Positions 44,818 to 54,262 of a stretch of 64,000 nucleotides of DNA are shown here, piece by piece. A model generated the notes under the pieces. The model was not told where the DNA came from. It worked only from the letters and a program-made list of their open reading frames with translations, and ran no database searches. This DNA comes from Sphingomonas sp. BK235. Lineage in GTDB: Bacteria; Pseudomonadota; Alphaproteobacteria; Sphingomonadales; Sphingomonadaceae. The stretch covers positions 340,887 through 404,886 of the forward strand of contig NZ_SLXN01000004.1 in assembly GCF_004345855.1 (NCBI RefSeq). Reading direction: 5' to 3'. A program made the translations under genes and the position numbers. Every line of letters starts with the position of its first letter. The stretch's first letter is position 1.

Positions 44818-45956
44818 CACGCCACTCCTTCCAGGTCGACCGGTTCGGCCGCCGCGCCCTCGCCCCGCGCGCGCTGCGCCCACAGCACGATCTGGGCGAT
44901 CGCATCGAACATGTCGCGCGGGATCACCTCATCGACCCCGGCGTCCTCGTAGAGCCGGCGCGCCACCGGCACGTGGCGCACGATCGGCACCCCCGCCTCC
45001 ACCGCGGCGGCGCGCATCGCCTGCGCGAGCGGCCCCTCGCCCTTGGCGGTCATCACCGGGACGGGGCAGCTCTCCGCGTCATAGTCCAGCGCGATCGCGA
45101 TGTGGGTGGGGTTGACCACCAGCACGTTCGCCTTGCGCGCCGCGCCCACCGCATTCTGGTTGGCCCATTCCTCGTGGAGCTGGCGGCGGTTCGACTTGAT
45201 CAGCGGGTTGCCCTCGTTCTCCTTGGACTCCTCGCGGATGTCGCGCAGGCTCATGCGCAGCTTCTTGACGTAGCGATGCCGCTGCCACGCCATGTCGAGC
45301 ACCGCGACGAACAGGAACACGCCGAAGGTCCACAGCAGCGCGTCGCGCACCACCGCGCCGCTCGACAGCAGCGCCGCGCCCGCCGCGGCGCGCCCGTCGG
45401 TGGCGCCGCTCGCCAGCCATGCCGGGCCGGCGCCGTTGAAGATCGCGGGCGACGCCTGGCGGAACACCAGCCACATCACCGCCACGATCAGCGCGGTCTT
45501 CACCAGCGTCTTCGCCAGCTCGCCAAGATTGTCGACGCTGAACATGCGTTTGATGCCCTCGACCGGGTTCATCTTGTCGAGCGTGGGCTTGACCTTCTCC
45601 AGCGTGAACACGCCGCCGGCCTGGAGGAATTCGGAGAGGAAGCCCGCGATCGCGGGCGGCAGCAGCGCGGCGGCGGTGATGAACACCAGCGCGGTCAGCG
45701 CGCTGCCGCCCAGCGTCAGCGCCGACGGCGCGAACGCGCCCCCGCGCGCCACCGCGGTGAACGTATCGTCGAACAGCCCGACCAGCCGAGTCCCCGCGAC
45801 GCCGACCCCGAACAGGAACACCATCGCCCAGACGAAGAGCGTCACGGTGCCGGTGAGATCGCGTGACTTGGCGACGTCGCCCTTGCGACGCGCGTCGGCC
45901 AGTCTCTTGGGAGTGGGCTTCTCGGTCTTGTCGCCGCCGTCGTTGTTGCTCGCCAC
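44817..45956 (-). CDS. sctU: T3SS export switch protein SctU
   Basis: 379-residue FlhB/YscU/HrcU homologue. The N-terminus DKTEKPTPKRLADARRKGDVAKSRDL is typical. Four TM helices follow, then a cytoplasmic domain with the self-cleavage site VVNPTHIAIAL (cleaved between N and P), which switches substrate specificity. GTG 45956 with GGAG 6 bases upstream is preferred; an in-frame ATG at 46022 would add 22 Arg-rich residues. First gene of the leftward core operon. Confidence 0.95.
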   Translation of the reverse strand: MASNNDGGDKTEKPTPKRLADARRKGDVAKSRDLTGTVTLFVWAMVFLFGVGVAGTRLVGLFDDTFTAVARGGAFAPSALTLGGSALTALVFITAAALLPPAIAGFLSEFLQAGGVFTLEKVKPTLDKMNPVEGIKRMFSVDNLGELAKTLVKTALIVAVMWLVFRQASPAIFNGAGPAWLASGATDGRAAAGAALLSSGAVVRDALLWTFGVFLFVAVLDMAWQRHRYVKKLRMSLRDIREESKENEGNPLIKSNRRQLHEEWANQNAVGAARKANVLVVNPTHIAIALDYDAESCPVPVMTAKGEGPLAQAMRAAAVEAGVPIVRHVPVARRLYEDAGVDEVIPRDMFDAIAQIVLWAQRARGEGAAAEPVDLEGVA

Positions 45957-46458
45957 CAGTCGCTCCGCCTGCCGCCGCGCGCGCCGCTCCCCCGCTCGAG
46001 GAAGCGCGCCCGCGGTCGCCATGGTCGGCCACGTCGGCCCCGCGCCATGATGGCAGGAGCCTCTCGGTAGACCGCAGGACCCGTTCCACGTGTCGAACCG
46101 ATGGCGGCGGAATAACCGCTCGATGCGACAGCAGCAATGTCATGAAACCGTTTCACCGGATCGTAGATGCTGCCCGGCCCGTCGCACTCGAATCCGCGGC
46201 CGGCTGCGGGTCGTTACTCGAACGAAACCACGTTCTTTACGGATTTGTGGCAGAAATTGCGGGATTAGGCGTGCTAAAATGCCGGCGAGCCGCGCAACCA
46301 TTGTAAGAATTGGGCGGTTGCGGTCGCCCCGCGTCTGGATATCCTTTGTCGCAATACGGCAACGACGGCGCCGCAGGACCCCCCACGAACGTCGACCTTT
46401 CGCCAATAGCGCGGCTGCCCCCCGGGCCGCCCGCGCGACGAGACGGAGAGGTTGATCG
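45957..46458. other. Divergent intergenic region between the two T3SS core operons
   Basis: About 500 bases without a supported gene. The part from 46200 to 46320 is distinctly less GC-rich than the surroundings (GTTCTTTACGGATTTGTGG, GTGCTAAAATGCC) and probably contains both promoters. TCGTT-ACTCG-AACGA (46211-46225) is a short dyad. A stretch ACCGGATCGTAGATG near 46154 partly resembles the T3SS-linked motif but is poorly placed. Confidence 0.45.
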
Positions 46459-47166
46459 ATGGCGATGCACGAGAGATGGCTGACGCGCGCCGTTCTCGGC
46501 GCCGCGTTGGTGGCCGGCGGCCCCGCCGCCGCCGCGGGATGCGGCGCCGGCGCGATCGACCCGCGCTTCCACGAGGCCGCCGCCTGGTGCGGCGACGCGT
46601 CGGCGTCGCCCGCGGCACCGGTAGCGGCGCTGCCGATCGTGGGCGAGGTACCGCGCAGCGTCTCGGTCGCCATGCCGGCGGCGCGCGCCGCGACGCCGGG
46701 GATGGCCGCGGCCGGTGGTCGGGCACCGGTCGCGCGCGATCGCCGGTCACATGCGGCGCCCGCGCCGCTCCCCGCGCCGCTCGTCACCGCGATCAGCCGC
46801 CACTATCGCATCGATCCGCACCTGTTCGCCTCGATGCTCCAGCAGGAATCGGGCGGCCGGCTCGACGCGGTGTCGGGCAAGGGCGCGCTCGGGCTGATGC
46901 AGGTGATGCCCGCCACCGCGCGCAGCGTCGGGGTGCGCGACCCGCGCGCGATGCTGACCGACCCGGTGCTCGCGCTGTCCGCGGGCGCGGTCTATCTCAA
47001 GCGGCTCCAGGCGCAGTTCGGCAATGACGTGCCGCTGGTGCTCGCCGCGTACAACGCCGGGCCGGGCGCGGTACTCAAGGCCGGGCGGCAGGTGCCGCGC
47101 TATCGCGAGACGCAGGGCTATGTCGGCGCGATCCTGACGCGCTGGCAGCAACGGCGCGGGCGCTGA
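46459..47166 (+). CDS. T3SS-associated lytic transglycosylase
   Basis: 235 residues. Signal peptide (residues about 1-26), a variable linker with two Cys, then an SLT domain: ISRHYRIDPHLFASMLQQESGGRLDAVSGKGALGLMQVMPATA (catalytic Glu in QQES) and LVLAAYNAGPGAVLKAGRQVPRYRETQGYV. It opens the peptidoglycan so the injectisome can cross. GGAGAGG precedes the ATG, and sctV begins 4 bases after its stop, so it is the first gene of the rightward core operon. Confidence 0.92.
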   Translation: MAMHERWLTRAVLGAALVAGGPAAAAGCGAGAIDPRFHEAAAWCGDASASPAAPVAALPIVGEVPRSVSVAMPAARAATPGMAAAGGRAPVARDRRSHAAPAPLPAPLVTAISRHYRIDPHLFASMLQQESGGRLDAVSGKGALGLMQVMPATARSVGVRDPRAMLTDPVLALSAGAVYLKRLQAQFGNDVPLVLAAYNAGPGAVLKAGRQVPRYRETQGYVGAILTRWQQRRGR

Positions 47167-47169
47167 GCG

Positions 47170-49164
47170 ATGAGCGTCGAACGCTATTTCCAGTCCAGCA
47201 GCGCCGCGCCGCGGCCGTCGCTGAGCGCACGCTTCTCCGATCTCGGGCTGGTCGCGGTGCTGGTGACGATCGTCGCGCTGCTGTTCCTGCCGCTGCCGAT
47301 CGTCGTGGTCGACATGCTGGTGGCGATCAACATCACGCTGGGCGTCACGCTGCTGCTGACCACGCTCTACATCCGCGCACCGCTCGATTTCTCCGCCTTT
47401 CCCGCGATCCTGCTGGTCAGCACGCTGTTCCGGCTGGCGCTGTCGATCACCACGACGCGGCTGATCCTGAGCGAGGGGCACGGCGGCCACATCATCCAGA
47501 CCTTCGGCCAGCTGATGGCCGCGGGCAACGTGGTGGTGGGGCTGGTGATGTTCCTCATCATCACGGTGGTGCAGTTCATCGTCATCGCCAAGGGCGCCGA
47601 GCGCGTCGCCGAGGTGGCGGCGCGGTTCAGCCTGGATTCGATGCCGGGCAAGCAGCTCTCGATCGACAGCGACCTGCGGTCGGGGCTGATCGACAAGGAC
47701 GAGGCGCGGCGGCGGCGGCGCGTGCTCGAGCTGGAGAGCAAGCTGCACGGCAGCCTCGACGGCGCGATGAAGTTCGTGAAGGGCGACGCGATCGCCTCGA
47801 TCGTGATCGTCGTCGTCAACCTGATCGGCGGGCTCGCGATCGGCGTGCTCCAGCAGGGCATGGAGGTGGGCGCCGCCACGCACCAATATTCGATCCTGAC
47901 GATCGGCGAGGGTCTGGTCGCGCAGATCCCCGCGCTGCTCGGCGCGATGGCGGCGGGGTTGATGGTGACCCGCTCGATCGACGAGGAGCGCGACTCCAAC
48001 CTCGGCCAGGCGATCCAGCGCCAGCTCACCGCACAGCCGCGCGTGCTGCTGGTGGTGGGCGCGATCGCGCTCGCCTTCGCGCTGATCCCCGGCTTTCCCA
48101 CGGTGACCTTCGTGCTGCTCGGGCTGGCGCTGATGCTGGCGGGGGCGTCGCTGCATCCGCGGCTGCGCCCGCACGTGCTGCGCCATGCCGGGCCGCTGCG
48201 CCGCGTCGCCGCGCGCGGGCGCGAGGCACCGCGCGCGGCGACGCTCGCGGCCGAGCCCGCCCCGCCGCGCCCGATCCTGCCGCTGCTGCTCCAGCTCAGC
48301 GGGCCGCGCCCGTCGCAGGTGGAGGAGGAGGCGCTCGCCGCCGCGCTGCGCGCGATGCTCGACCGGCTCCAGCACCGCAGCGGCGTGCCGTTGCCGCGGC
48401 TCGCGATCCATTTCGTCGCGCCCGAGCGCGCGCGCGCGTGGCAGTTGCTCGCCTATGAGCTGCCGGTCGGCGCCGGGGCTTGGGACACGTCCGAGGCCGC
48501 GGTCGCGGCGATCGCCGCGCTGATGCGGCGCCAGCTGCCGCGCTTCCTCGGCGTGCAGGAGGCGGTGACGCTGCTCAACCGCGTCGGCGAGGATTATCCC
48601 GAGGTGGTCAAGGAGGCGGTGCGCGCGCTGCCCGCGCCGCGCATCGCCGAGGTGCTGCGCCGCCTCGCCGCCGAGGAGGTGAGCCTGCGCAACATGCGCG
48701 ACGTGCTCGAGGGGCTCACCGATGCCGCCGCGCAGGAACGCGACGTGCCGCGCATCGCCGACCTCACCCGCGTCGCGGTGCGCCGCTACCTGTTCGAACA
48801 GGCCGCTCTCGACGGCACGGTGCGCGCGCTGGTGGTCGCGCCCGAGCTGGAGACCGCGGTCCGTGACTCGGTCCGCCTCGTCGACGGGGTGGAGCGCGCC
48901 GCGCTGCCCCCCGAGGTGGCGCGCCAGCTGATCGACGCGATCGCCGCGGCGGCGCGCGACACCGGTGCGACCGCGCTGGTGACCGCCTTCGAGGTGCGCC
49001 GCGCGATGCGCCAGCTGATCGAGGAGGCGCTGTTCGACCTCCCGGTCATGGCGTTCAACGAACTGAGCGCCACCACATCGATCACGGTCGTCGGCCAGGT
49101 CGGCATGCCCGCGGGGATCGCCCCCAGCTATGCCGCGCCCGCGCTCGCCGATGCCCAGCCCTGA
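47170..49164 (+). CDS. sctV: T3SS major export apparatus protein SctV
   Basis: 664-residue FlhA/YscV/HrcV homologue, nonameric export gate. About seven TM helices in the first 320 residues, with PLDFSAFPAILLVSTLFRLALSITTTRLIL (FHIPEP-type region), RFSLDSMPGKQLSIDSDLRSGLIDKDEARRRR and FVKGDAIASIVIVVVNLIGG. The C-terminal cytoplasmic ring domain has LNRVGEDYPEVVKEAV and FNELSATTSITVVGQV near the end. Upstream stop and this ATG are 3 bases apart. Confidence 0.97.
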   Translation: MSVERYFQSSSAAPRPSLSARFSDLGLVAVLVTIVALLFLPLPIVVVDMLVAINITLGVTLLLTTLYIRAPLDFSAFPAILLVSTLFRLALSITTTRLILSEGHGGHIIQTFGQLMAAGNVVVGLVMFLIITVVQFIVIAKGAERVAEVAARFSLDSMPGKQLSIDSDLRSGLIDKDEARRRRRVLELESKLHGSLDGAMKFVKGDAIASIVIVVVNLIGGLAIGVLQQGMEVGAATHQYSILTIGEGLVAQIPALLGAMAAGLMVTRSIDEERDSNLGQAIQRQLTAQPRVLLVVGAIALAFALIPGFPTVTFVLLGLALMLAGASLHPRLRPHVLRHAGPLRRVAARGREAPRAATLAAEPAPPRPILPLLLQLSGPRPSQVEEEALAAALRAMLDRLQHRSGVPLPRLAIHFVAPERARAWQLLAYELPVGAGAWDTSEAAVAAIAALMRRQLPRFLGVQEAVTLLNRVGEDYPEVVKEAVRALPAPRIAEVLRRLAAEEVSLRNMRDVLEGLTDAAAQERDVPRIADLTRVAVRRYLFEQAALDGTVRALVVAPELETAVRDSVRLVDGVERAALPPEVARQLIDAIAAAARDTGATALVTAFEVRRAMRQLIEEALFDLPVMAFNELSATTSITVVGQVGMPAGIAPSYAAPALADAQP

Positions 49165-49180
49165 ACAAAAGGAGTCGCGG

Positions 49181-51160
49181 ATGAAGGTGAAGGCCCCGAA
49201 CGTGCGGAAACGATCCCTGGGCGCGCTGGTGGCGGTGGCGCTGGTGAGCGGACCGGTCGCCACCCCCGGCGCGGTGGCGCAGGTCACCCCCGGCGGCGCG
49301 GCGACGGTGTCGATCACCGCGCGCGACCAGCCCGTCGGCGCGTTCCTGCGCGACCTCTTCGGCCGCACCGGGCGGCCAGTGATCGCCAGCCGCAACCTGA
49401 GCGGCACCGTCAACGGCGTGTTCAGCGGGACGGTCGACCGGATCTTCCGCGACATCGCGCGCGCCTTCAACCTGGTCAGCTACGACGACGGCGCGGCGCT
49501 CTACGTCTATGCCAGCAACGAGCTGGGCGTGCAGACCATCCCCGCCGCCGACGGCCATGCCGCGCGCGTGCTCGCGCGGGTGCGCGCGCTGCGGCTCGGC
49601 AACGAGCGCAACACGCTGCGCGCCGCGGCGGACGGCAGCCTGGTGGCGAGCGGGACGCCGCGCTTCCTCGAACAGGTCGCGACGCTCGCGCGCGGTGCCG
49701 CCGGGGCGACCCCGGCGCTGGCGGGCGCCGGCGCGGCGCCGCGCGGCGGCAGCGGGCTGCTCGGCGGCTACGGGCCGGGCGCGCCCGCCGCGCCGGTGCA
49801 GCCGCTCGAGTTCCGCGTCTTCTACCTGCGCTATGCCCAGGCGCAGGACACCACGGTCTATTCGGGCAGCCAGCAGCTCACCGTCCCCGGTCTCGCCACC
49901 GTGTTGCAGAACCTGGTGCTCGACCAGCGCCCCGGCGGCAGCGCCGCCCCCAACGCGCCGCAGTTCGGCGCGCGGCTGGTGCGGCAGAGCCAGCCGCGGC
50001 TCAAGGGCTTCGGCTTCGACTCGGTGCAGCCCAACGGCCAGCAGACGCCGCTGCTCGGCCTGCCGCTGGGCGGGGCCTATCCGCAGACCGGCGACGTGCT
50101 CGGCGCGCCCGCGGGCGGCGGGGGCGATCTGGTCGCGCCGCTGACCCAGGACGTGGTGCGGATCGAGCCCAGCCCGCAGCTCAACGCGGTGGTCGTGCGC
50201 GACGTGCCCGAGCGGATGGCGGCCTATGACTCGCTGATCCGCGCGCTCGACGTCGAGCCGCAGGTGGTCGAGGTGGACGCCACGATCATCGACATCGACA
50301 CCACCAAGCTGCGCAACCTCGGGATCAACTGGCGCTTCGGCTCGGGCGGGTTCGGCGCGCTGTTCGGCAGCGGCGACGCCGATTCGGACGGGCGGCTCAA
50401 TCGCATCGGCGGCGGCCGCCGCGGCAACGTCGACAACATCACCCCCAGCGCGCAGGGGGGCGCGATCTCCGCGATCATCGGCAACAGCCGCGAGTTCATC
50501 GGCCGGCTCAACGCGCTGGAGCGCAAGAACGTCGCGCGCGTGGTGGCGCGCCCGCAGGTGATGACGCTGTCCAACGTCGAGGCGCTGTTCGACCGCACGC
50601 GCACCTTCTACGTCCGCGTCGCGGGGCGGCAGGAGGTGGACCTGTTCAACGTCACCGCGGGAACGATCATGCGCGTCACCCCGCACGTGTTCCGCGACCA
50701 CGACCAGACGCGCATCCGCGTCCGCGTCACGATCGAGGACGGTGCGATCACCTCCGATCGCGTCGACGGCCTGCCCGTGGTCGACCGCGCCAGCGTCACC
50801 AACCAGACGATGGTGCAGGACGGCCAGAGCCTGCTGCTCGGCGGGATGACCGTCGACGAGGACAGCGACGTCGAATACAAGATCCCGCTGCTGGGCGACA
50901 TCCCGGTGCTGGGCAATCTGTTCAAGTCGCGCTCGCGCTCGCGCGGGCGGATCGAGCGGCTGTTCCTGATCTCGCCGCGCGTCGTCGACGTCGGCGCCAA
51001 CACCAGCGTGGCGACGATGCAGGTGCCCGCCACCCCGCTGTCCGCGCCGCTGACCCCGGGCACGCGCGTGCCGGCCGCGCCGGCCCAGCCCGCCGCCCCC
51101 CCGCCCACCGCACCTCAGCCAACCGCAGCCTTGCCCATCCGAGGAGCGAGCCGACCATGA
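49181..51160 (+). CDS. sctC: T3SS outer-membrane secretin SctC
   Basis: 659 residues. Signal peptide (residues about 10-30), N-terminal domains (AFLRDLFGRTGRPVIASRNLSGTVNGVFSG), an N-domain with NAVVVRDVPERMAAYDSLIRALDVEPQVVEVDATIIDID and the secretin core: ERKNVARVVARPQVMTLSNVEA and QSLLLGGMTVDEDSDVEYKIPLLGDIPVLGNLFKS, the family signature. A Pro/Ala-rich tail ends it. GGAG precedes the ATG at 49181. No pilotin gene is seen. Confidence 0.96.
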   Translation: MKVKAPNVRKRSLGALVAVALVSGPVATPGAVAQVTPGGAATVSITARDQPVGAFLRDLFGRTGRPVIASRNLSGTVNGVFSGTVDRIFRDIARAFNLVSYDDGAALYVYASNELGVQTIPAADGHAARVLARVRALRLGNERNTLRAAADGSLVASGTPRFLEQVATLARGAAGATPALAGAGAAPRGGSGLLGGYGPGAPAAPVQPLEFRVFYLRYAQAQDTTVYSGSQQLTVPGLATVLQNLVLDQRPGGSAAPNAPQFGARLVRQSQPRLKGFGFDSVQPNGQQTPLLGLPLGGAYPQTGDVLGAPAGGGGDLVAPLTQDVVRIEPSPQLNAVVVRDVPERMAAYDSLIRALDVEPQVVEVDATIIDIDTTKLRNLGINWRFGSGGFGALFGSGDADSDGRLNRIGGGRRGNVDNITPSAQGGAISAIIGNSREFIGRLNALERKNVARVVARPQVMTLSNVEALFDRTRTFYVRVAGRQEVDLFNVTAGTIMRVTPHVFRDHDQTRIRVRVTIEDGAITSDRVDGLPVVDRASVTNQTMVQDGQSLLLGGMTVDEDSDVEYKIPLLGDIPVLGNLFKSRSRSRGRIERLFLISPRVVDVGANTSVATMQVPATPLSAPLTPGTRVPAAPAQPAAPPPTAPQPTAALPIRGASRP

Positions 51161-52275
51161 TCGACGCCGCCGTCCTGCGCGTCCTCAGCGGACGCCTGAC
51201 CGGGACCGAGAAGCGCCTGCCGCCCAGCGGTCGCGTCTCGGTCGGCCATGAATTCTGGCAGGACGTGGTGATCCGCGATCCCGCCACCAAGGGGATAGCG
51301 GTCGAGCTGGAGCGCGACGGCGACGGCGCGCAGCTCACCGTGCTGAGCGGCAGCGTGACCCTGCTCGGCTCGCCGGTCGGCGCGGGCACCACCGCGCTGC
51401 TGCCGCCCTACGTGCCCTTCGCGATCGGCGGGGTGGCCGTGGCCTGGGGCGCGCCCGACGCGGCGCGCTGGGACGAGGCGGCGCAGCTCGCCGGCGCCCA
51501 GCCCGCGCCGCCCGAGCTGCCCGCGCCGGTGACCGACCAGGCACTCGCCGCGCTGGGTGGCGCGGGGGCACGGCTCGCGCGCTGGGCGCACGATCGCCGC
51601 GCCGCGACGCTCGCGGGGGTGGCGGTGGTGGTGCTGCTGCTCGCGCTGGTGATGCCCACCGCGGTGGCGGGGCTGGGGCTGTTCGGCACCCCGGTGGCGC
51701 GCGCCGAACGCGTGCTCGCGCAGGCGGGCTTCGCGCGGCTGGCGGTGAGCGAGCGCGGCGCGGACGACGGCGTGCTGGTGCAGGGCTTCGTCGCGGGCGG
51801 CGCGGCGCGCGACCGCGTCGCGCAGACGCTCGCGGCCAATGACATCCCCGCCGAGCTGCGGCTGCGCACCACCGCGGACCTCGCCGCCGCCAGCGCCGAT
51901 GTCGCGCGGCTACAGGATATCCGCGCCGCGGCGCGCCCCTTGGGCGAGCGCGTGGTGGAGCTGCGCACCGCGCCGATCGGCGAGGCGCAGCGCGAGCGGC
52001 TGGTCGCGGCGATCCGCAGCGACGTCCCCGGCATCCGCCGGCTTAAGCTGCGCAGCGACCTGCCCGCGGCGGAGGAGGTCGTGCTGCGCCAGGTGTCCGA
52101 CGCGACCAAGAAGGTGTCCACCGTCGTCTCGGGCGACCCCTCGTACATCCTGACCGTGGACGGCGCGCGCTATTTCGGCGGCGCGCTGCTGCCCAGCGGC
52201 CACCGGCTGGTGGCGATCCAGGGCAATCTCGTCGTCCTCGACAAGGGCGGGCGGCAGAGCCGCGTCGCCTTCTGA
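51157..52275 (+). CDS. sctD: T3SS inner-membrane ring protein SctD
   Basis: 372 residues. N-terminal cytoplasmic FHA-like domain (residues about 1-105), one TM helix (TLAGVAVVVLLLALVMPTAVAGLGL, near 150-172), then periplasmic ring-building repeats (FARLAVSERGADDGVLVQGFVAGGAARDRVAQTL). The C-terminus RYFGGALLPSGHRLVAIQGNLVVLDKGG is a characteristic strand of SctD proteins. ATGA overlap with sctC. Confidence 0.88.
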   Translation: MIDAAVLRVLSGRLTGTEKRLPPSGRVSVGHEFWQDVVIRDPATKGIAVELERDGDGAQLTVLSGSVTLLGSPVGAGTTALLPPYVPFAIGGVAVAWGAPDAARWDEAAQLAGAQPAPPELPAPVTDQALAALGGAGARLARWAHDRRAATLAGVAVVVLLLALVMPTAVAGLGLFGTPVARAERVLAQAGFARLAVSERGADDGVLVQGFVAGGAARDRVAQTLAANDIPAELRLRTTADLAAASADVARLQDIRAAARPLGERVVELRTAPIGEAQRERLVAAIRSDVPGIRRLKLRSDLPAAEEVVLRQVSDATKKVSTVVSGDPSYILTVDGARYFGGALLPSGHRLVAIQGNLVVLDKGGRQSRVAF

Positions 52276-52306
52276 ACCGCAACCCACCGAAGAAGGAGCA
52301 AGAGAG

Positions 52307-52615
52307 ATGAGCGACAGCATGATCACCACCGGACTGACGACCATGGCCAGCGCACCGCTGAGCGGCACCCGCCCGCGCGACGGCTCGGGCAGCTGGTTCG
52401 AGGCGCTGTCCGACGCCTGGGGCGCGACGCTCGACCGCCAGGCCGCCAAGCTCGACACGCTGTCGCAGCAGCTCGGCAACGGCGGACAGGACAATCCGTC
52501 GCAGATCACCGAGCTGACCGCGGAAGCGATGCGCATGTCGTTCCTGTCGAACAGCTCGTCCAGCTCGCTCGACAGCGTCGGCAAGGCGCTCGAGACGATG
52601 GCGCGCAAGAGCTGA
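52307..52615 (+). CDS. Probable needle filament protein (SctF candidate)
   Basis: 102-residue soluble helical protein, no signal, no Cys. GSWFEALSDAWGATLDRQAAKLDTLSQQLGNGGQDNPSQITELTAEAMRMSFLSNSSSSSLDSVGKALETMARKS gives two helices around a D-N-P turn and an S-rich second helix, the layout of YscF/PrgI-type needles, although sequence identity is weak (quoted in part here as positions 28-102). It lies immediately before sctI and has its own AGAAGGAG ribosome binding site, as needle genes often do. No other gene in the cluster fits the needle better. Confidence 0.6.
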   Translation: MSDSMITTGLTTMASAPLSGTRPRDGSGSWFEALSDAWGATLDRQAAKLDTLSQQLGNGGQDNPSQITELTAEAMRMSFLSNSSSSSLDSVGKALETMARKS

Positions 52616-52629
52616 TCGGGAGGAACGCG

Positions 52630-53028
52630 ATGACGATCGATCCGATCGCGGCCGGCGGCATGGGGGTGTCGATCGACACCCCCGCGATCAGCCAGGCCGC
52701 CCCCGGCGCCAGCCTCGCCGACATGACCGGTTTCCAGGGCGCGCTCGGCGCCGCCGGTGCCGCCCCCGCCGCCCCGGTCGCCAGCCCCGACGCGATCGCG
52801 CCGGCGATGAAGGCGATGCTGGGCGAGATCGAGAAAGTGAACGGCGAGGCGCGCTCGGTCGCCGACGTCGCGCAGGCCGCCGCGGCGGGGGGCGCCGACA
52901 TGACCCCGGGCGAGGTCGTCAACCTGACGATGAAATGCCACGAGTTCATGTTCCACTGCCAATTGTCGTCGTCGATCGCGAACCGCACGTCGGACGGCAT
53001 CCAGCAATTGTTCCGCCAGCAATCGTGA
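52630..53028 (+). CDS. sctI: T3SS inner rod protein SctI
   Basis: 132 residues. A flexible N-terminal half (APAAPVASPD) is followed by a helical C-terminus, MTPGEVVNLTMKCHEFMFHCQ and SSSIANRTSDGIQQLFRQQ, the conserved end of YscI/HrpB-type rod proteins. Two Cys in CHEFMFHC are unusual for a secreted rod subunit. Its stop overlaps the GTG of sctJ (GTGA). Confidence 0.9.
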   Translation: MTIDPIAAGGMGVSIDTPAISQAAPGASLADMTGFQGALGAAGAAPAAPVASPDAIAPAMKAMLGEIEKVNGEARSVADVAQAAAAGGADMTPGEVVNLTMKCHEFMFHCQLSSSIANRTSDGIQQLFRQQS

Positions 53029-53792
53029 GCGGCCGCGCTGATCCCGCGACGGGGGCGGCGCGCCGTGCGCCGCTCCTTCCCGTCCTCCTCCTGCTGCTGC
53101 TCGCGGCCTGCGGGCGCGCGGAGCTATATTCCAAGCTGACCGAGGCGCAGGCCAATGAGATGGTCGCGGTGCTCCAGAGCGCCGGGATCGCCGCCGACAA
53201 GAGCGACGCCGGCGAGGGCCAGTGGCAGATCAGCACCGCCAAGGGCGATTTCGCGCGCGCGATCGAGGTGCTCCACACCCAGGGCTATCCGCGCGAGGAT
53301 TATCAGTCGCTCGGCACGCTGTTCCCCAAGAAGGGCGTGCTGTCCTCCCCGACCGAGGAGCGCGCGCGGCTGACCTACGGGCTCCAGCAGGAGCTGCAGC
53401 AGACGATCTCGCAGATCGACGGCGTGGTCGGCGCGCGCGTCCATCTCGCGCTGCCCGAGGCGCAGCCGCTGGCGGAGACGCCTCCCAGTTCCTCCGCCTC
53501 GGTGTTCATCAAATACCGGCCGGGGGCGGCGATCGACCAGCAGATCGGCAAGGTCAAAGCGCTGGTGGTCAATTCGGTCGAGGGCCTCAAATACGAGCGC
53601 GTCACGGTGGAGACCTTCCCCGCCGAGCCGATGCGGCTGGTCGCGCCGCCCGCGCACGCCGCGGCGGTATCGACGCCCCTGATCGCGGGCATGGCCGCGC
53701 TGGGCGCGCTGCTCGCCGCGCTGTTCGGTTACCCCGCCTTCCGCCGCTGGCACCAGCGCCGCCGCGCCGCCTTGCCGCAGGTGCGGCCGTGA
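53025..53792 (+). CDS. sctJ: T3SS inner-membrane ring lipoprotein SctJ
   Basis: 255 residues. Lipoprotein signal with lipobox LLLAACG, then the YscJ/FliF ring domain: LYSKLTEAQANEMVAVLQSAGI, TQGYPREDYQSLGTLFPKKGVLSSPTEERARLTYGLQQELQQTISQIDGVVGARVHLALPE and KALVVNSVEGLKYERVTVE. A C-terminal TM helix (TPLIAGMAALGALLAALFGYPA) anchors it. GTG start overlapping sctI. Confidence 0.95.
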   Translation: MSGRADPATGAARRAPLLPVLLLLLLAACGRAELYSKLTEAQANEMVAVLQSAGIAADKSDAGEGQWQISTAKGDFARAIEVLHTQGYPREDYQSLGTLFPKKGVLSSPTEERARLTYGLQQELQQTISQIDGVVGARVHLALPEAQPLAETPPSSSASVFIKYRPGAAIDQQIGKVKALVVNSVEGLKYERVTVETFPAEPMRLVAPPAHAAAVSTPLIAGMAALGALLAALFGYPAFRRWHQRRRAALPQVRP

Positions 53793-54262
53793 GCGCGGCG
53801 CAGGCCCGCGCCGCGCTCGCCGCGATCGGGCGCGACCTCAGCCCGCCGCGCGGCACGCGGCGACTGTCGACGCCGACGGCACGCCCGTCGGTGCGCTGGG
53901 AGGAACTGGCGCTCGCCCCCGACTGGCTGCGCGCGGGCGAGGCGACCCGCGCGCGACTGGCGCAGCGTGTCGCGCTGTTCGCGCTGGCGGACGAGCTGGC
54001 GCGCTCGATCGACGGCGCGTGGCTCGGCGCGCTCGCCGAGGTGGCGGGGGCCGAGGCGGTCGACCAGGCGATCGCGCGCGGCGGCACCGGGCTGCCGCAA
54101 TGCGCCTGGATCGCGCCGGCGGCGCTGACCGATCTGGGGCTGACGATCCTGCGCCGCGCGCTGCCGCCCGGGCTGCGCGCGCTGGGCGATGCCGCGCGCG
54201 ACGTTCCGCTCGCGCTGGCCGCGCCCGAGGCGCGCCGGCTGGTCGCGGAGGCGCAGCGATGA
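53789..54262 (+). CDS. SctK-like sorting-platform accessory protein
   Basis: 157 residues, helical, no signal. Located between sctJ and sctL with GTGA and ATGA overlaps, where other injectisomes carry sctK. WEELALAPDWLRAG and LADELARSIDGAWLGALAEVAGAEAVDQAI, followed by a Leu/Ala-rich C-terminal half, agree with SctK proteins of the Hrc type. SctK links the sorting-platform pods to the membrane ring. Assignment rests partly on position. Confidence 0.68.
   Translation: MSAAQARAALAAIGRDLSPPRGTRRLSTPTARPSVRWEELALAPDWLRAGEATRARLAQRVALFALADELARSIDGAWLGALAEVAGAEAVDQAIARGGTGLPQCAWIAPAALTDLGLTILRRALPPGLRALGDAARDVPLALAAPEARRLVAEAQR

Noticed and set aside
46151..46172. ACCGGATCGTAGATG as an eighth copy of the T3SS dyad
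   Set aside because: The arms match poorly and the distance to either operon start (about 200-290 bases) does not fit the others.
46245..46262. TGTGGCAGAAATTGC as a sigma-54 promoter before the transglycosylase gene
   Set aside because: Only 8 bases separate the GG and GC elements instead of 10, and no enhancer-binding activator is near.
46747..49470. Open frame of about 900 codons on the minus strand across sctV
   Set aside because: Composition is His/Arg/Gly-rich and featureless; the plus-strand sctV is unmistakable.
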